From positions 111,407-175,406 of the forward strand of contig JBBPTG010000044.1 of NCBI GenBank assembly GCA_038093975.1: DNA of 64,000 nucleotides. Direction: 5' to 3'. The notes under the pieces were generated by a model. That model was given only the letters and a program-made list of their open reading frames with translations. It was not told the DNA's origin and made no database searches. Position 1 is the first letter of the stretch; every line of letters starts with the position of its first letter. The DNA comes from Chalciporus piperatus (Eukaryota; Basidiomycota; Agaricomycetes; Boletales; Boletaceae). This document shows, in pieces, positions 27,663 to 40,700 of this stretch. Position numbers and translations under genes: made by a program.

Positions 27663-28815
27663 TAGGGTTCGCCACGGGTACGGGTTACACCGCGGGTTTT
27701 GGCGTACGGGTCTGGCGGGTTCGGGTACGGTAGGGAAGGTTAACTCTTGTGCCAATACCGAGCACCGTACCCGCGGTGTACGGTGTTCCTTATCTCACCA
27801 GTGGACCTTAAGCTTATCGTGTTGTAAATCAAAGTAAGTAGCCTTCTCATCCCCCGAGCCTTCCGGCGTCGTGAATCGAAATACGAGTAGAAGACAAAAT
27901 AAGTTGCATCCTCTTCAATATGAAAACGATAATTACTATTTCTTGTTTCGCATCCGCTCGAGTTGCTGATTCACGCTGGTAGAATCTGTGAATCAGTTGC
28001 AAAGCAAACGAACAAATCCATCGGCCACTCACTGCACCGAACACGAAACGATGATAAGAATCTTCTTGCCCTCGGTATAAAGAGGGCGCGGACGCCTGAG
28101 GCAACGATGGTCAACAGTATTGTCATCTTTTCACCTGCTACCAATCAACTTGCCCATCGTCTGCACCACTTCCTACTACTTGTTGCCTTGTCCCCACCCT
28201 TGTGATAAGGATCATTCTGGAAAGCTGACCCTTGTCATCCCGCCCCGGGCCGTCAAAAAGGCAAAACCCTCTCAGTCGGCGCCGGTTCCTGACAAACCAC
28301 AAGTCAACTTACCCATCCCTCTCTCGCATGGCATTAGACTATCTTAGTGCCCCAGATCAGTTTACACACTTCTGAGTCACGGTAGCTTGTCGATGACATG
28401 GTTAAACAGCAACTTCAACTCCAGTCGAGCGGGTATTTTCACAAGGTCGACAACTCCTCCATTTTACACGCAACAGGTTATCAGGCCAATCAACACGAGC
28501 TTTACTTTGTCTTGGTTCATGGATTCGGAATGACCTTGTATCTCTGAATGAACTGGTGACTGTCCTTCGTCGTGGTACACAGAAACGAAAATGTGCTTCT
28601 GAATAAATACCATGTATTCATTTGCTTGATTTCTAGCCTGTATCATTGTTACAGCTGCATCAACGAGCTCGGTGTGGTTTGGCATTGCTAGCACAGATCG
28701 AACACCGCGGGTGTGACGGGTCGGTGTAGAACCCGTACCCGTGCGGGTACGGTATTGGCGGGTACGGGTACGGTGTCTGTTGGTAGACCCGCGGTGTCAC
28801 CCGTGACGAACCCTA
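27663..28815. mobile_element. Non-autonomous hAT-like DNA transposon, 1,153 bp
   Basis: The ends are inverted repeats: left TAGGGTTCGCCACGGGT, right (reverse complement) TAGGGTTCGTCACGGGT, each followed within ~20 bases by ACACCGCGGGT. The 8 bases outside both ends are identical, CGGGTAGC at 27655-27662 and 28816-28823, an 8-bp target duplication as hAT elements make. GC-rich subterminal blocks with repeated CGGGTACGG motifs (27663-27780 and 28700-28815) flank an AT-richer core. The core has only short frames and no transposase, so movement would need an enzyme from elsewhere. The two intact target copies suggest a fairly recent insertion. Confidence 0.8.
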
Positions 28816-29020
28816 CGGGTAGCTCCCAGTGTGTGGACTCGGTGGCAATGGTCGTCGATTTGAAAGCGTCCACACAATCACTGAGACACGAGAATGGAAA
28901 AACAATACATGTCAAAGACATTCCTCCATAATACATTTCATTCTGCACACTGCCATTTCTTGTTGTCGACCCCCAGAGATGGGAAAAGAATCGCCGATAG
29001 TACGTAAATCTATCCACAAA

Positions 29021-32000
29021 CTAATTGACATACGAAACCTGGAACGCCCAAGCGAAGTCGATCTGGTCCACCTGGCTCTGCGGTACGTCGATTTTCAGGA
29101 CACCATTCTTGTCCTTGCTCCACTTGAGACCCGTAGTATCGTTGGTGGGACCGAGTAGCTTGATCTTGTCGCCATGATGAATGGGAAGAACGACCCCACC
29201 CGCATCGATAACGACCGATCCATTCGTGGGTTTGTTGAAGGCAACAATGCAGAACGTTTCCGGCGTTGTCAGGAAACGGTATGAACCTGTAGGATCCTGA
29301 GAGCTCTGGTACCAGTAGTCCTGCGGGCATTCATTTTCAGCGCGCGAACCATACGGTAGAAGTAGACGAAACATACTGTAGCGTAGACACATTCACCGGC
29401 GTATTTAAGCCACTGGCCAGCCTGAAGGAGGTTGTTTGCCATGGGTGCGATGATAATACCCTCTGCACTAGGTCCGACGTCAATCAAGCTGAAATGAGCT
29501 GAGTTAGTGATCAACGAAAGGAAGCTACGGACGGCTTACTAGTTTCCGTTCTTACTAACGACATCGACCAAGGTTTGGATGATGGTCGTACCGTTCTTAT
29601 AGTCGGTTGCGTTGGTAGCATTGTTAAGACCGTAGCTGAATGGGTCCATGCCTTCGCTCGTCTCCCAAGGCCTTGTAGAGATGGATCCAAAGGTCGCATA
29701 TTCTGGTGTATCGAAATCAGGGACTGCACCACAACCTAGGGGACCCAAGTGTCAGAGAAAGTGGGGATTGAAAAAGGAGCGATGCGACGGACGGTCGTTC
29801 ATGATCACTTGGTATCCATTCTCCATGGCATAGTTATACCACTGCGCTGCGAACTCTAGCGTTTTGTTCGGCCCACCAATGTCACACCACTTCGACGAGC
29901 ATTAAGCACGGGTGGGTACAAAAGGACTCACAATTCACATACCATGATCTCAGTTCCATAGTCAAGACCGAGCGAAAGCATCTGGGGGTATTGCAGATCC
30001 TCGATATAGTCGGAGATGTTGAGCTTGCCAGTGTATGGTTCAAGCTCAGAGTAGTTGAAGGCGTTGTGTGCGAGTCCTCCGGGCCATACTTCGAGACCAT
30101 ATTGTGCGTAGTCAGGGTTGAACCTTGCATTGCGGGGTACGCATCAGGGCTGCACATTCCGGGGAATCCAAGAAGCAAGACTCACCACTCAGGAAGCGAG
30201 TAGTAGGTGCCCCGGTGGAGGTTTGGTTTCTCGGCCTTGGCAGTCTCCATCAACTCCTTGACAAAGTCGCGCTGTGGGTTGAGATAAACACTACTTCGGT
30301 GCGTAGTATTCTTGGTATCAAACAAAGCATAGCCATCGTGGTGTTTCTGTGCAAGGTGTCAAGAACATGAGAGATGATGAGGATCGATTGACGTACAGTG
30401 ACAAGAACGAAGTATTTTGCACCAGCTTCATCAAACAGATCAAGCCAAGCACTTGCGTTCCAGGCACTTGCTGTGAAGTTGGCGATGAAGTCGTCGTAGA
30501 CCACATCCTGAATACATGAATTGTTCAATAAGCCTCAAAGCCCTAATCCTAGGGTCACTCACAGGTCCATAGTGCTCGAGGTGATAGTTCCAGGTAGGGT
30601 TACTCGAGTTGGCGGGGTTGTGGAGGTACCAGCTAAATATCGCTCAATTTCAAGATAGAGAGGTTTTTGGTGTCAAGGTACTCACTCATACCACTCTGCA
30701 TAGGATTGCGGGGGACCCTGGGAGTTGGTTCAGTGATGTGTAACTCGAAGCGTCGAGGCAACTGGTCAGCTTACATAGGCAGGAACACTGAAGACACCCC
30801 AGTGGATGCTAGTTCATGTGTGAGTCGCTTCTTTGTCATTGGATCTATGTCACTGTCGACTCACAAAATACCGAACTTCGCTTGGCTCCACTGTCGTACA
30901 GGTCAGGCACAAACAATGTGTATGTCAGAATAAATGACATACCCAGGTTGGAGGCTCGTGCGTCAACAATACGCCTTCTTCGGGTGTCCAAGTTTGTATG
31001 AGAGGGGTAATGGGCCATCCAGAGGAAGTTCCGACTACTTTTCCCTGAGAGTCCTTGATCGTGACAGTCGCATTCCCCGTTCCGTTGTTGTTCAACACGT
31101 AGACGTCGAAGCGCGCTTGATCTGCGGGCACGAGACGGTATAAAGTGCCTGGTGTCACAGTCGTCACACCTTCACCCGTAATCTCCACCTCATACTTGGA
31201 GTGAACCGATCCGGCCATCGACGAAGCAAGGCTGCCAGGGAGGAGATTTGCCAGAGTAATCGCTACTGCTTGCGCACGTTGTCCATTGACTAGCTCCCAG
31301 CGAGTGCTAAACTGCACAGTACGGATGGAAAGTTCTGGCTGACGAACAGCCTGAGAGGGGATAACAGATGGGGTGATGGACATGGCGAAGAGATGGAGGC
31401 GGTTTGCAGTGGACCCAGTTTGAGGGAGCGTAATGCTCTTCAACGCAGCACGGGAAGGGACAGAGACAGAGAGTTGGAAGACCTGGGTACCATTCCAATT
31501 TTTCGAAGCGCCATAGTTTTCAAAGTGGTATGGACTAGTTGAGGGATGGGGTCAGTGTCGCTCACAGATATGAAGCCCTCCCTCACGCTTGGATATCGCC
31601 CCAGTTGATGGTCGGGTATCGCCACCAATTCTTTCCGGTAACTGCGACGGATAGGTTAATGACATGAGAAAAAGAGGTGTTAGATGCTTACATGAAAGTT
31701 CCGAGACAGTGTTGTCCTCGTAGTTAAGGTTGAATGTGCCACCGAACTGAGCTGTTAAACCGAGGGCTTTGTCAGTAAGGGTAGATCGGCGAGCATTCGG
31801 TACCGACGGTCAGTTCCGTCACCGGCATAAAGGAGGTGAAGTTCATGAACATAGGTCGCATTGGGAAGTGCAACTTCCTGTCCCTGTGCGATCACGTTGT
31901 CCTCCCCGGTACCCCACGTCGTCGGGACAGCATACTGCGGTGGACAATTTAGCTTCCGTGAGGGTGAAAGAAACAGACTGAGATGCACCGTAACGCCATT

Positions 32001-32213
32001 AAATAGCCAGGGACCTGTTGGGAGGTATTCCGCTACATATGTTGCGCCGTTTTTGTTGAAATTACCAGTAGTGCCATCAATGGACGCTGCCTGATTGTCG
32101 AAATAGCTTGACAACGGGATAGGGGTCGAGGGGAACGTTGTGAGAGCGGACGAAACCGTCCCAAAGTATGTGAGCAAAGCTCCACAGAGCACAGGGACGC
32201 TGAACACCTTCAT
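29021..32213 (-). CDS. Secreted alpha-L-fucosidase, glycoside hydrolase family 29
   Basis: The ATG at 32213 opens a signal peptide, MKVFSVPVLCGALLTYFGTV, ending near VSSA. About a dozen short introns follow; frames were checked at several junctions (for example 31925-31978, and those before SPYHFENYG and before LIDVGP). Residues ~25-330 form a beta-rich N-terminal domain rich in Thr/Val/Asn. The catalytic domain starts around WSQAKFGIFIHWGVFSVP and contains FVLVTKHHDGYALF, then the nucleophile-bearing IMWCDIGGPNK (the Asp is the expected nucleophile), DFDTPEY, and NGNYLIDVGPSAEG. A C-terminal beta-sandwich ends at 29021. The enzyme should release fucose from glycans outside the cell. Many N-x-S/T sites fit secretion. 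The exact exon borders in 30180-30950 are approximate. Confidence 0.85.
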
Positions 32214-33997
32214 CGGTACCCACACAGACCATTCGACATCGGACGAACACGCCTTTTGTACCAGCTAGAAACACGGTGTGAACAGCATCATTATCAGCCG
32301 AAGTCGTCTGACCATGATCACGGCACGCATCCACGCTCTGCCCGGGGTTTCAGTGTGGGGAAGCGACGACAAGAGTCTCGTCAGCTGATCTGAGGTGGAG
32401 CTCCAAAGATTTGATTCAATCAAAACATGCAGTTTTGTGCCCAAGTTTAGCGAAGGAAGTCAATCAGCGGACCACTAGGGTAGATCAACTGGTGGAAGAA
32501 GCGATGACAGCTAAGCACGTTTGCGGGATGAGCGGAATCGCAAAGGGCGATAGAATGCTCAGAAGTTCATGAGGAACTTGCCCGAGCGGACCGCGTCGGC
32601 AATAACGAGACCTAGTCAGAATAGAAAGGTCTTGCATCCCAGCCTCGGTCCGACTGAAGTCGCTATACTTAAAGCCTATGATAACAGTGTCAGTGGAACC
32701 AACGTTGAAGACACTTACGATCATCGTCTTGGCCAGAGCCTGAGGAAGGAGGTCGTGTCAGTGGATTCTGGACGCCGAAACAGACTGCCACTGGCTGCCC
32801 ATCAACCTGAATCTCATATAGCAGCTTGAGAACGGCTGTCTTCCGTTCATCGAAAGTCTGACGGTTTCCGGGGGAGCTCATCGACGAAAGGACCCCAATG
32901 GCGTCAAAGTTTACGTCCTCGGACGTCCTTGATACATACCTAGCATAAGTAAGTGCAAAAGTAGGCCTCACCTAGTCTCGGGTCCAGACGGTTTGGAGCG
33001 GACTTTGAAAACAGAACGACGGAAACCGGTTATGGAGACGTTTCTGCACCGATAGCTTGAAACTCAGCTGTCACCATAACGGCTCTAGCCCTCACCAAGC
33101 CAGCTTGCCGTCATCGATCAACTCAAAGTCCCGCAAAACATTGGCAACAAATTGGCGAAAGACATCTTCAATAATCAGTCAGATGACGTCACGTCTTGAA
33201 CAAGCTATAGTAGCGCCAAAAGATCGGGTGCCAGTGATTAGATTTCCCCAAGTCATCACGCACACAAATTACCAGAAATTACGGTGAACGCGAATCGCGA
33301 TTGCTCAGACGGAGCTAATGATATCCGCTGTGGAGTATTTTGGATGATGACCTATGGCGTCACCAGTAGGACAACGGAAAAAACTCGGGGCAGACTGGGT
33401 CACGATGGGGTGGGATGGAATGTTGAACGGAAGGAGATCATACTTTATCACTTTGATGTCGCAAGTTGTTGAATTTTAAATTGAAAGGACAGAGCCCGTT
33501 TTACCGGGGACGGTGACAGAGGTCCCCTCAGCAGAAATCTGACAAGTTCAATCAACCGCTGAAATGAAAAGGGGGTAGAGTCACGAAATTATGGTCTGAA
33601 CATCATAGCTCAGTATCTGCCAATGAACTGTCTTCTCTAGGCAGTCAGCTGGGTCGATTCGGAAAGGTCTTCCTTCGAGTCGAGGATCGAGTGTTGAAGA
33701 CCGCCGGTGCCAAGGTCCCCGGGGCGGATACAATCTAAAATTCGACCAGAGCAGAGTTGTCATGGCACTGGTCCTGGTTTGCCGAGTCCTGCAAAGGGCG
33801 GTTATCTTACCTGCATTCTAAAAGCACGAAACTGAACGAATCATGCGAACCCCCAACTTTTTTTGCGTGGATTCTGCTGGTGCCAGCCGGGATAGGACGA
33901 AGGTTCCGTGAGAGTCAGTAGCTTCTGGTGATTCTTATTGGTGCCTTGACAAAATCAATTCCTCGATACCTTCGAAAGGGGGGCTCTAGCATGTCTA
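32214..33997. other. Upstream of the fucosidase gene; one unresolved minus-strand frame
   Basis: A minus-strand frame at 32971-32690 (segment VNFDAIGVLSSMSSPGNR) links through a GTAAGT donor (about 32718) and a CATAG acceptor (about 32674) to GFKYSDFSRTEAGMQDLS and a stop near 32485. No family is recognised and no start is visible, so it may be a decayed gene. From 33000 to the transposon edge at 33998 I see nothing coding. A promoter for the fucosidase is expected just above 32213. Confidence 0.3.
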
Positions 33998-36900
33998 CAG
34001 TTGGGGACAATCAAAGCCCTCCAATTCGGTACAAGGCTAGGATGTTTTTATTTGGGCAAATGGAGCTTGTGGTTGGGCTCAGATAGTCGAAATATGCTTG
34101 AAAACAGACCTCCGAGGTTTTTCCCACGATGTTTTTTGGTGGCCAAATTTTCGCGACTTTTGAACAAATATTTTAGTCTAATCTATGGGTTGAGCATTGC
34201 CTCAATTGCCATCATGGCACTCTGAGACACTTGTCGGTGCTGTTTCTGTTTACGCACAGCCCAATCAGCAGCCTTTCCTGTAAGTCCCAGCCGATAGGCA
34301 CTCAAGAAGCGGTACGACCGATTAATAAACCGCCGGATTACCTCTGCAGGACACGAATCAAGCACATTGATTGCAGCTTCCTTCGCCACCGCAAAGTTTG
34401 GCTTGATTATTTGGCGATAGCGATATTTGCACCAGCCCCAGTACTGTCAAGAAAATTCAGCAGAGGATCTCTCGAGTGGATAATAGAGAACCTCACCATT
34501 TCAATTGGATTGAGCTCACAGTGAAACTTCGGCAGAAAGATACATTCATGTCCTGCATCTTTGATCAGCTCTTCGAGCATTGAAATCTGGTTACAAAAGT
34601 CCTCCTGCTGACTCAGCAACCTTGCCATGCAACAACCTGTGCTCTCGAAAGGGCAGACGGGAGAACATTTTGCCCGTAAACCTTGAATGTCAAATCCCCG
34701 CTCCTCAAGCACGGTTTTCAGGCCTTTTGGCTGACCCTGTGGAGTTGTCATATTCTGGATAAGTCCACGCTTTGTGGGATCTGGGTTTGATTGAGGGATA
34801 ACTGTGTCGCGCTGTTTGCGTTGTTTCCCGCCGTCAGACCGGTTCATGTCGAATGCACGTAAGGCATCAGGGGGTAATGAAGCATGGGCTGACGAGTTAT
34901 CAAAGATGAATAAGGCTTGAACATCAGGTCCATTAGCCTCTTCGTGAATGTGAATTGCAGCTTTGATCTGTTCAAGAAGGTTTTCGTGCGTCCACCAGCT
35001 GTCGCCATTGGCTCCTGGGAAAATGATTCGACGTGCGTCCTTAACGATCTCGTTATCGTCACCTCGCAAGACAAGTCGACCATCCTCCTCATTGACGAAA
35101 TCAGAGACATGGATGAGCCGACCTTTTCCCTTTTTACGGAGGACCTGCTCGCCAGGACGAAGCCTATGGAACTCAGTGAGACAAGAACAAGGATAACTCG
35201 AAAAGGCACAACGAAACATACCAAGCACTTTGCGTGTTATCATTTGCATGAAAGCAGCACTCATCATGGTAATATGGTTTGATGCGTCGTTCGCCAGGCT
35301 CAAGAGTTGGCTCGACACGCACAAGTTCGGGACCTTCAAATTTTACCATACGACGCTCAAGTGCAAGCATGGTAGGCAGATAGATCTCGGTGCGATACTT
35401 CACAACATCATCACGTTCGTGGCCATCCATGTAAACACCCTTCCGGATTGCAGTGCGTCGCCAACCAAGTTTGATTAGCCATCGACGAGCGGTACGCAAA
35501 CTGATCGGTTGTTTTGGCACGATTCCGAGTTCGGGAAAGATGACTGTCTGGACTGCTTGCTGCAGTTTGTGAGGGGTGACTTGACCAGTTGGTATGTTTG
35601 ATAGCCATGTCCGACAACGAGCCTGTACTGATTCATCATGAAGGAACGAGCGTGCCTGTTGTTTTCCGCCTCGCTTCTCTTGTGGAAGTTGCTCGAAGAC
35701 TTGATAATGACGTGCCAATGCACGGACACGGCGCGCAAACCATGTCCCAGTGCCTTCTTGCCACTGACGTGCAATCTCGAGACTTGCGGAAATACGGGAG
35801 GAGCCCTTCAAGCGAAGGGTGGCGAAGTTCGAGAGGATCATGAGCTGGTTGACTTGAGAAAGGGGTAAAGTCTTGTGTTTATTCTTCAAATCAGTCTTGA
35901 TTTGCTCACGAAGCGTTTTCCAGTCCTTGATATCAGCGGTAGGCCCTCGAATTGCGTCGTCAAGCTCATTTTCCCAATCCTCAGCCTCGCCTTCCTCGTC
36001 GTCACCTCCCGCAGCCTCCGACTCCGCCTCTGCATCCAACTGCCCCCCCGACTCGTTCGCTGCGTCCAACCATTTCCCCGACTCGTCAAGGTCGCGATCC
36101 TCATCGGACTGAGCTGCCCTTGGCTCTTCATCGTCTGGTGGCTGTTCGGAGCTCTCAGCGGATGAAATCGAGAGCACAGAGGCCCGTCGCACCCTCGGTA
36201 GCAAACAGCCTGGTTCTGGGCGATGTTGGGGCTCTCGACCTTGGCCGTCGCTGTCACTCGAGCCCACCACTGATGCCGAACTCACAGCAGCCACCTTGCT
36301 CGTGAAACCGAACGCATCAAGCGCAGTTTGGGTCCTCCATTGTGCCCTGTAGCGTCGCTGGGTGCGGTCCGATTTGCTCATAACATCTGGGCCCTTTTGG
36401 TACGTTTTCGGGCGTGCTGATTTCATTCAGGTGAGGAGTATTTGATCTCTCGAGTATCAGACACTTACACTTCTTCTCCGCTGCATGCTGCTGCCTTTTT
36501 CTTCGCAGCCTGTCTGGAATCCACTCAGGATCCTTCTCCTCTTCTTTCTCGACCATCTCCGCAAGTTTTTTCCCGAATTCTTCGTCCTCCAAGATCCCCA
36601 ACTCGATCTCCTCGTCGATATCAGACAAGTCTGAATCATTATTGTCACCATAAGCTTCCTCAAAGTTGATCTTCAGGCCATCAAAGGCAACAACAAGTGT
36701 ATTCTCGAATTCTTCATCTGATTCTGAGTCATGCTGATCCGAGTCATCCATAGCTCGTAAATTGTCTCCGTTTTTACGAGAAGTATGTGGAGCTTGACCA
36801 CGGAGCCCAGAGATGTTCCTTGGTCTCTTCCTTGGTCGGCCGCGTGGCATTAGAGGTGTCGGAGGAGTTAAATTTTCATGGCTCTCATCAATAATCGGCT

Positions 36901-37163
36901 CTCATTTCTTGCAGGGTTATTTCCTGCTCAGCGAAAGGAGGTGATTGCACATTTTTTCATATTTTTATCTATTTTGGGGGGGTACCGGCCAAATTTTAGT
37001 GTGTCAGTGGGTAACATAAGTACATTTTTGGATGATCCGCTCGTGTAATTATCAAGCCTAGAGCCTAACTAGCTAGTCTGCATGACATAGAGTGTATCCG
37101 AATCAGTGTAGCGGTCGAGAAAAATCGCTCGTCAAATTTGCTGAGATTGATTGTCCCCAACTG
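33998..37163. mobile_element. Intact Tc1/mariner-superfamily (IS630-type) DNA transposon, 3,166 bp
   Basis: Both ends carry a perfect 17-base inverted repeat, CAGTTGGGGACAATCAA, at 33998-34014 and (reverse complement) 37147-37163. Each is bordered by TA (33996-33997 and 37164-37165), the target duplication of this superfamily. Between them is a single minus-strand transposase gene with no stop or frameshift. Length and intron content are much larger than for a classic Tc1 element (about 1.3-2.4 kb). Intact ends, intact TA and an intact enzyme gene suggest a recent, possibly active copy. Confidence 0.85.
34183..36850 (-). CDS. DDE transposase of the Tc1/mariner-like element
   Basis: Exons 36469-36850, 35222-36416, 34497-35163 and 34183-34443 join with consistent phase (2,505 nt, 834 residues); introns are 52, 58 and 53 nt, GT-AG. 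The first ~300 residues are acidic and low-complexity, starting MPRGRPRKRPRN, an AT-hook-like basic patch. A helix-turn-helix follows around SLRTARRWLIKLGWRR. The catalytic core shows the three expected acidic sites: YYHDECCFHAND, ALFIFDNSSAHASLP, and FHCELNPIEMYWGW, the last Glu sitting in the NPIE motif shared with IS630/Tc1 enzymes. A Cys-rich insert (SPVCPFESTGCCMARLLSQQ) lies between the second and third sites and may bind zinc. The C-terminus ends near SQSAMMAIEAMLNP. Confidence 0.85.
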
Positions 37164-37778
37164 TATGCCTGTAATTTTTTTTTTGCTATGATGAAGGTAT
37201 GAATAAACCCACAGTGTCTGTCGATCCATCTCAAGTGAGATGTTGCGTGAGGAATGGCCGAATAAACTAATCTGCCTATGCGAACCTGTTGGGTGATCAG
37301 TGGGAAATTTTGACAGCATGGGGATTCCGAAGGTCTGGGTTAATTCGATTGCCGGAGACCTGTCCGATTTCGAGGCTGTCATCAGCTGTCATCTTTGGAC
37401 GTGGGAGGTCCACCTTTGTCTACTTGGGTTCGTGTCAAAAAGTCAACGTTGTCAACCAAATTGAACGAATTGTCGACTGCGAATTCGGTTACGCTCCGTG
37501 GCGCCACAATTCCTAAACGTGTTGCCAGCCCAGACTGCCACTCCAGGCTGAGCCAGCTCTGACTCTCTTTCACGTCCACTGCATGCTCCTCCTCCCCGAA
37601 CAATTCCACACCTTTGGTTGACCTTTGGTACGTCCACGACGCGTCTTTTTCTAGTCTTAACCCGCGGTGCTGATCACACTCCGTACTTATCTGTTATCCT
37701 ACCGAAAGACTTATACTCATTGTAAATCCTTTCCCCGAAACCTCTGCACTCCTTTGCCTCTCTCCCATCCTCACGGAA
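37164..37778. other. Spacer between the transposon and the RhoGAP gene
   Basis: A poly-T tract lies at about 37179-37188. No coding frame is supported. The right part should be the promoter and leader of the gene starting at 37779; no TATA heptamer like those of the zinc-finger genes is obvious. Confidence 0.4.
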
Positions 37779-40700
37779 ATGGCTCCGCGAAAGGGCCCTC
37801 CACAGCCCTTCGCCTCATTGAGTCCTGAGGACAACTTGCCCCCATCGTTGCCCTCTTCCCCCGCCCACATCCAATTTCCCCAGGCACGCTCTAGTTCTCC
37901 ATCAGGAATCACTCATTTCCTCTCAAAACCTTCCAAATGGTTCGGGAGGAAAGCCTCGGACCCGCGACTCGTGCCCACCTCAGCCGAACCGAGGGCGAGC
38001 ACCAGCTCAATCAGACGGCCTAAAATTTCTAGACCAACCGATCCTCGTCCTATCATGGCCTCTTTCCAGTCAGAACCACATGCTCTCGATGCTAGCAAGT
38101 GAGTGTACACCCTTTCAAATCCCTTTGCTGTGCGCACTCGTCATATTCGCTGCGTTATTCTGATCAATTACGTGTCCTCGTCCCCGGATTTACTGAAATC
38201 ATCGTCTGCAGGTCCGTGGCTGACCTCCCTCTGAAATCGAAGAAGTCGCTTGACCTGAATCACGCATACCCTTCCTCTTCTCAACATTCTTCTCCCGAGG
38301 TTGATGGGAGTCTCGGAGACCTTCGCAACATATCGCGCAAAACTTGGTCCAGATCCGCAGACGACCTCAGAAGCTTCCCCGATCCATCGAACTCCACTGA
38401 TGTCTCGTTCCAACATAGGATTCAAGAATACCGCAATAGAAGCAACAGTAGTGCGACTTTGCAACCCGCCTCTGCCAACCACGATCCCTTGCCCGCTAGC
38501 CCGACACTGTCATCATTTCCTCCAGCCAGCGCCGCTCCCGACGACGTTGTTCCCGTGAACGAACCCAATATATCCATATCTGTTTCTTCACCTACCTCAG
38601 AAGGCTTTACCTTCTCCGACGAACCCCCAACACCAAGCGCCCGAATGCACTCCTTTGCACCCAGATTACCGACGAAGCTCTCCGCCGCCAAACTCGGACT
38701 CTCTCCAAACAGTCCTAAAAGAAAGGGTTCGGGCGAATCCATGAAACCTGTTGACCCTGACAAGTCGTCAGGTGCTTCTGTGACGCGTGGCGTTTTTCCG
38801 TTCAACCTCGCCGGTCCCTCTCACAAGCATTCGGCACCGAACCTGGCTGCCCAAGCTTCTTGCAACAATCCTTCTCCTTCGTTGCTCGCCCCTCCCGTAC
38901 AGGGCTCTCCTGACGCCCACGAAGGCACGATGTCCAAACGTACATCCCAAATCACATACAGTTCTGGATTCCTCAATCGCCTGGCAGATGCTGCGCCCTT
39001 GATACAAGCCCATCAGAGACCCTACAGCACGGCTGCCAATCTCACATTGGCAAAGGGTTGGAAACCATTCAAAGCAGAGCTTAAGGGGTCGAAGTTGTAT
39101 TTCTACAAACCGCCGAGTGACCGAAGCGCCTCGATCAAGGAGTTATTTCCTACAGACGTCGTCCCACCCAGTCTTGAGGAGGATATGGCAGCGGTCCCAG
39201 AACTTCATGAGGAAGTCGGAAAGGCCGGAAGGGGAAGGGAAGACGGAAGGAAAAAGAGGGCCTATTGGGGGAGGAGAACTCACCCCGAATTGGTGGTTGG
39301 CGAAGGACTTAATTTGAAAGGAACCTTCGAAGCGCTTGTTCATGAAGCTGTATTCGCGACCACCTTTCTCCTCACTCCCGCTTCAGACGGAAACTCGGAT
39401 ACGCCCGAGTCCCAAGACGGTCGAAGCCCCGGTTGGAAGGATTTCTCCTCTGCTGTTCTTCTTTGTTTGCCTTCTCTCATGGAGCGGTCCAAATTCGAGA
39501 ACGAATTTACTCGCATCTGTGCCAATCTGGTCAATGCGCCTGATGAGGCCACTCAGGAGATCGAGCGCGGGAGAGTTTCTTGGATGGCTTACGAATACCT
39601 CAGATACCATGGTTCACCGAGCGACGATTCTGGATGGAAAGAGTTCACGTCTAGCACTATACCCGACTTCAACAGTGACCCTCTGCCTACGAATGGCGGA
39701 ATGCCCAAGTCTGTCTCCACCCAGGCGATTTATACACCCTCTCCCAACCCGAACTTAGGAACCCCTCCTCTAGACGGCGTGAATACAATCTCTCCGAATA
39801 TCTCGACGTTTTCGCCGAGACCTCAGGATGATAAGATGGCTTCTTTGATGGAAGCGCTGGGAACGGCAACACCCCCTTTACCCACTTCTCTAGGGAAGCC
39901 TCTCAATCCTCGACAGCAGACCCCCCAGGTTCCGTTCACCGACGCAGTGGAACGGTCACCAAGAATTTGGTCGATGCTCGCTCAAGATGGCTTTTCTCGC
40001 GAGGTCCTTTCGCTACTTGATCCTCACCTGATTGCTTCCAGTCTCCAAGTTTTTCATCGACGCGCGTTCCAAGAACTTCCTAACAACCTAACCGCCGACT
40101 ATATCCTCGGAGCTGGCGCACCTGCTGGCGAGGCGAACGAGGAAACGCCGGTCCCCACAGAATCTCCAGAATCTCTCAAGTTCTTTGGGAGCGACGATCA
40201 TCCCCACTGGCTCACCAGATTGCTCTTGATGCAGATTCTGGGATCCGACACTTCCAACATCCACGGTTCGCTTCACGATCGGACGTCCCGCACACATTCA
40301 CGTTCGGAGGTCGTCTCAATCTGGGCGAGAGTGGGAGAACTGTGCCGCGCCACCGGGGACGAGTGTTCTTGGAAGGCGATATCTGCTGCTCTTTGCTCTC
40401 GTCCTGTAGCAAGGCTGAACAAAGCCTGGAGGCGCGCTGATAGGCAGAGCGTCATCGCTATTGAATCTTGGATTTATCCCGAGAATGACGGTCATGTGGT
40501 TACTGCGAGAGGGCCGATGGTGACTGCGTGGGGAGGGGAGACGAAGGAACAGATACGTCAGGAATTGGAGCACGCGCGGGATGAGACGGATGAGAACTGG
40601 GTAGTTCAGCCTTTTATGAGGACCAGGGACATATTCGAAGATCTCAGGACGAAATTTGCGCTTTGTTCCAGAACGCCGATTGATCCTTCCTCACTTTCGC

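Noticed and set aside
36442..36669. Plus-strand frames across the transposase N-terminus
   Set aside because: They are antisense to the acidic region of an 834-residue enzyme with conserved catalytic motifs and consistent splicing.
37147..37200. Poly-T tract next to the transposon as a possible retroelement tail
   Set aside because: It lies outside the element's TA border, and no reverse transcriptase sequence is present.
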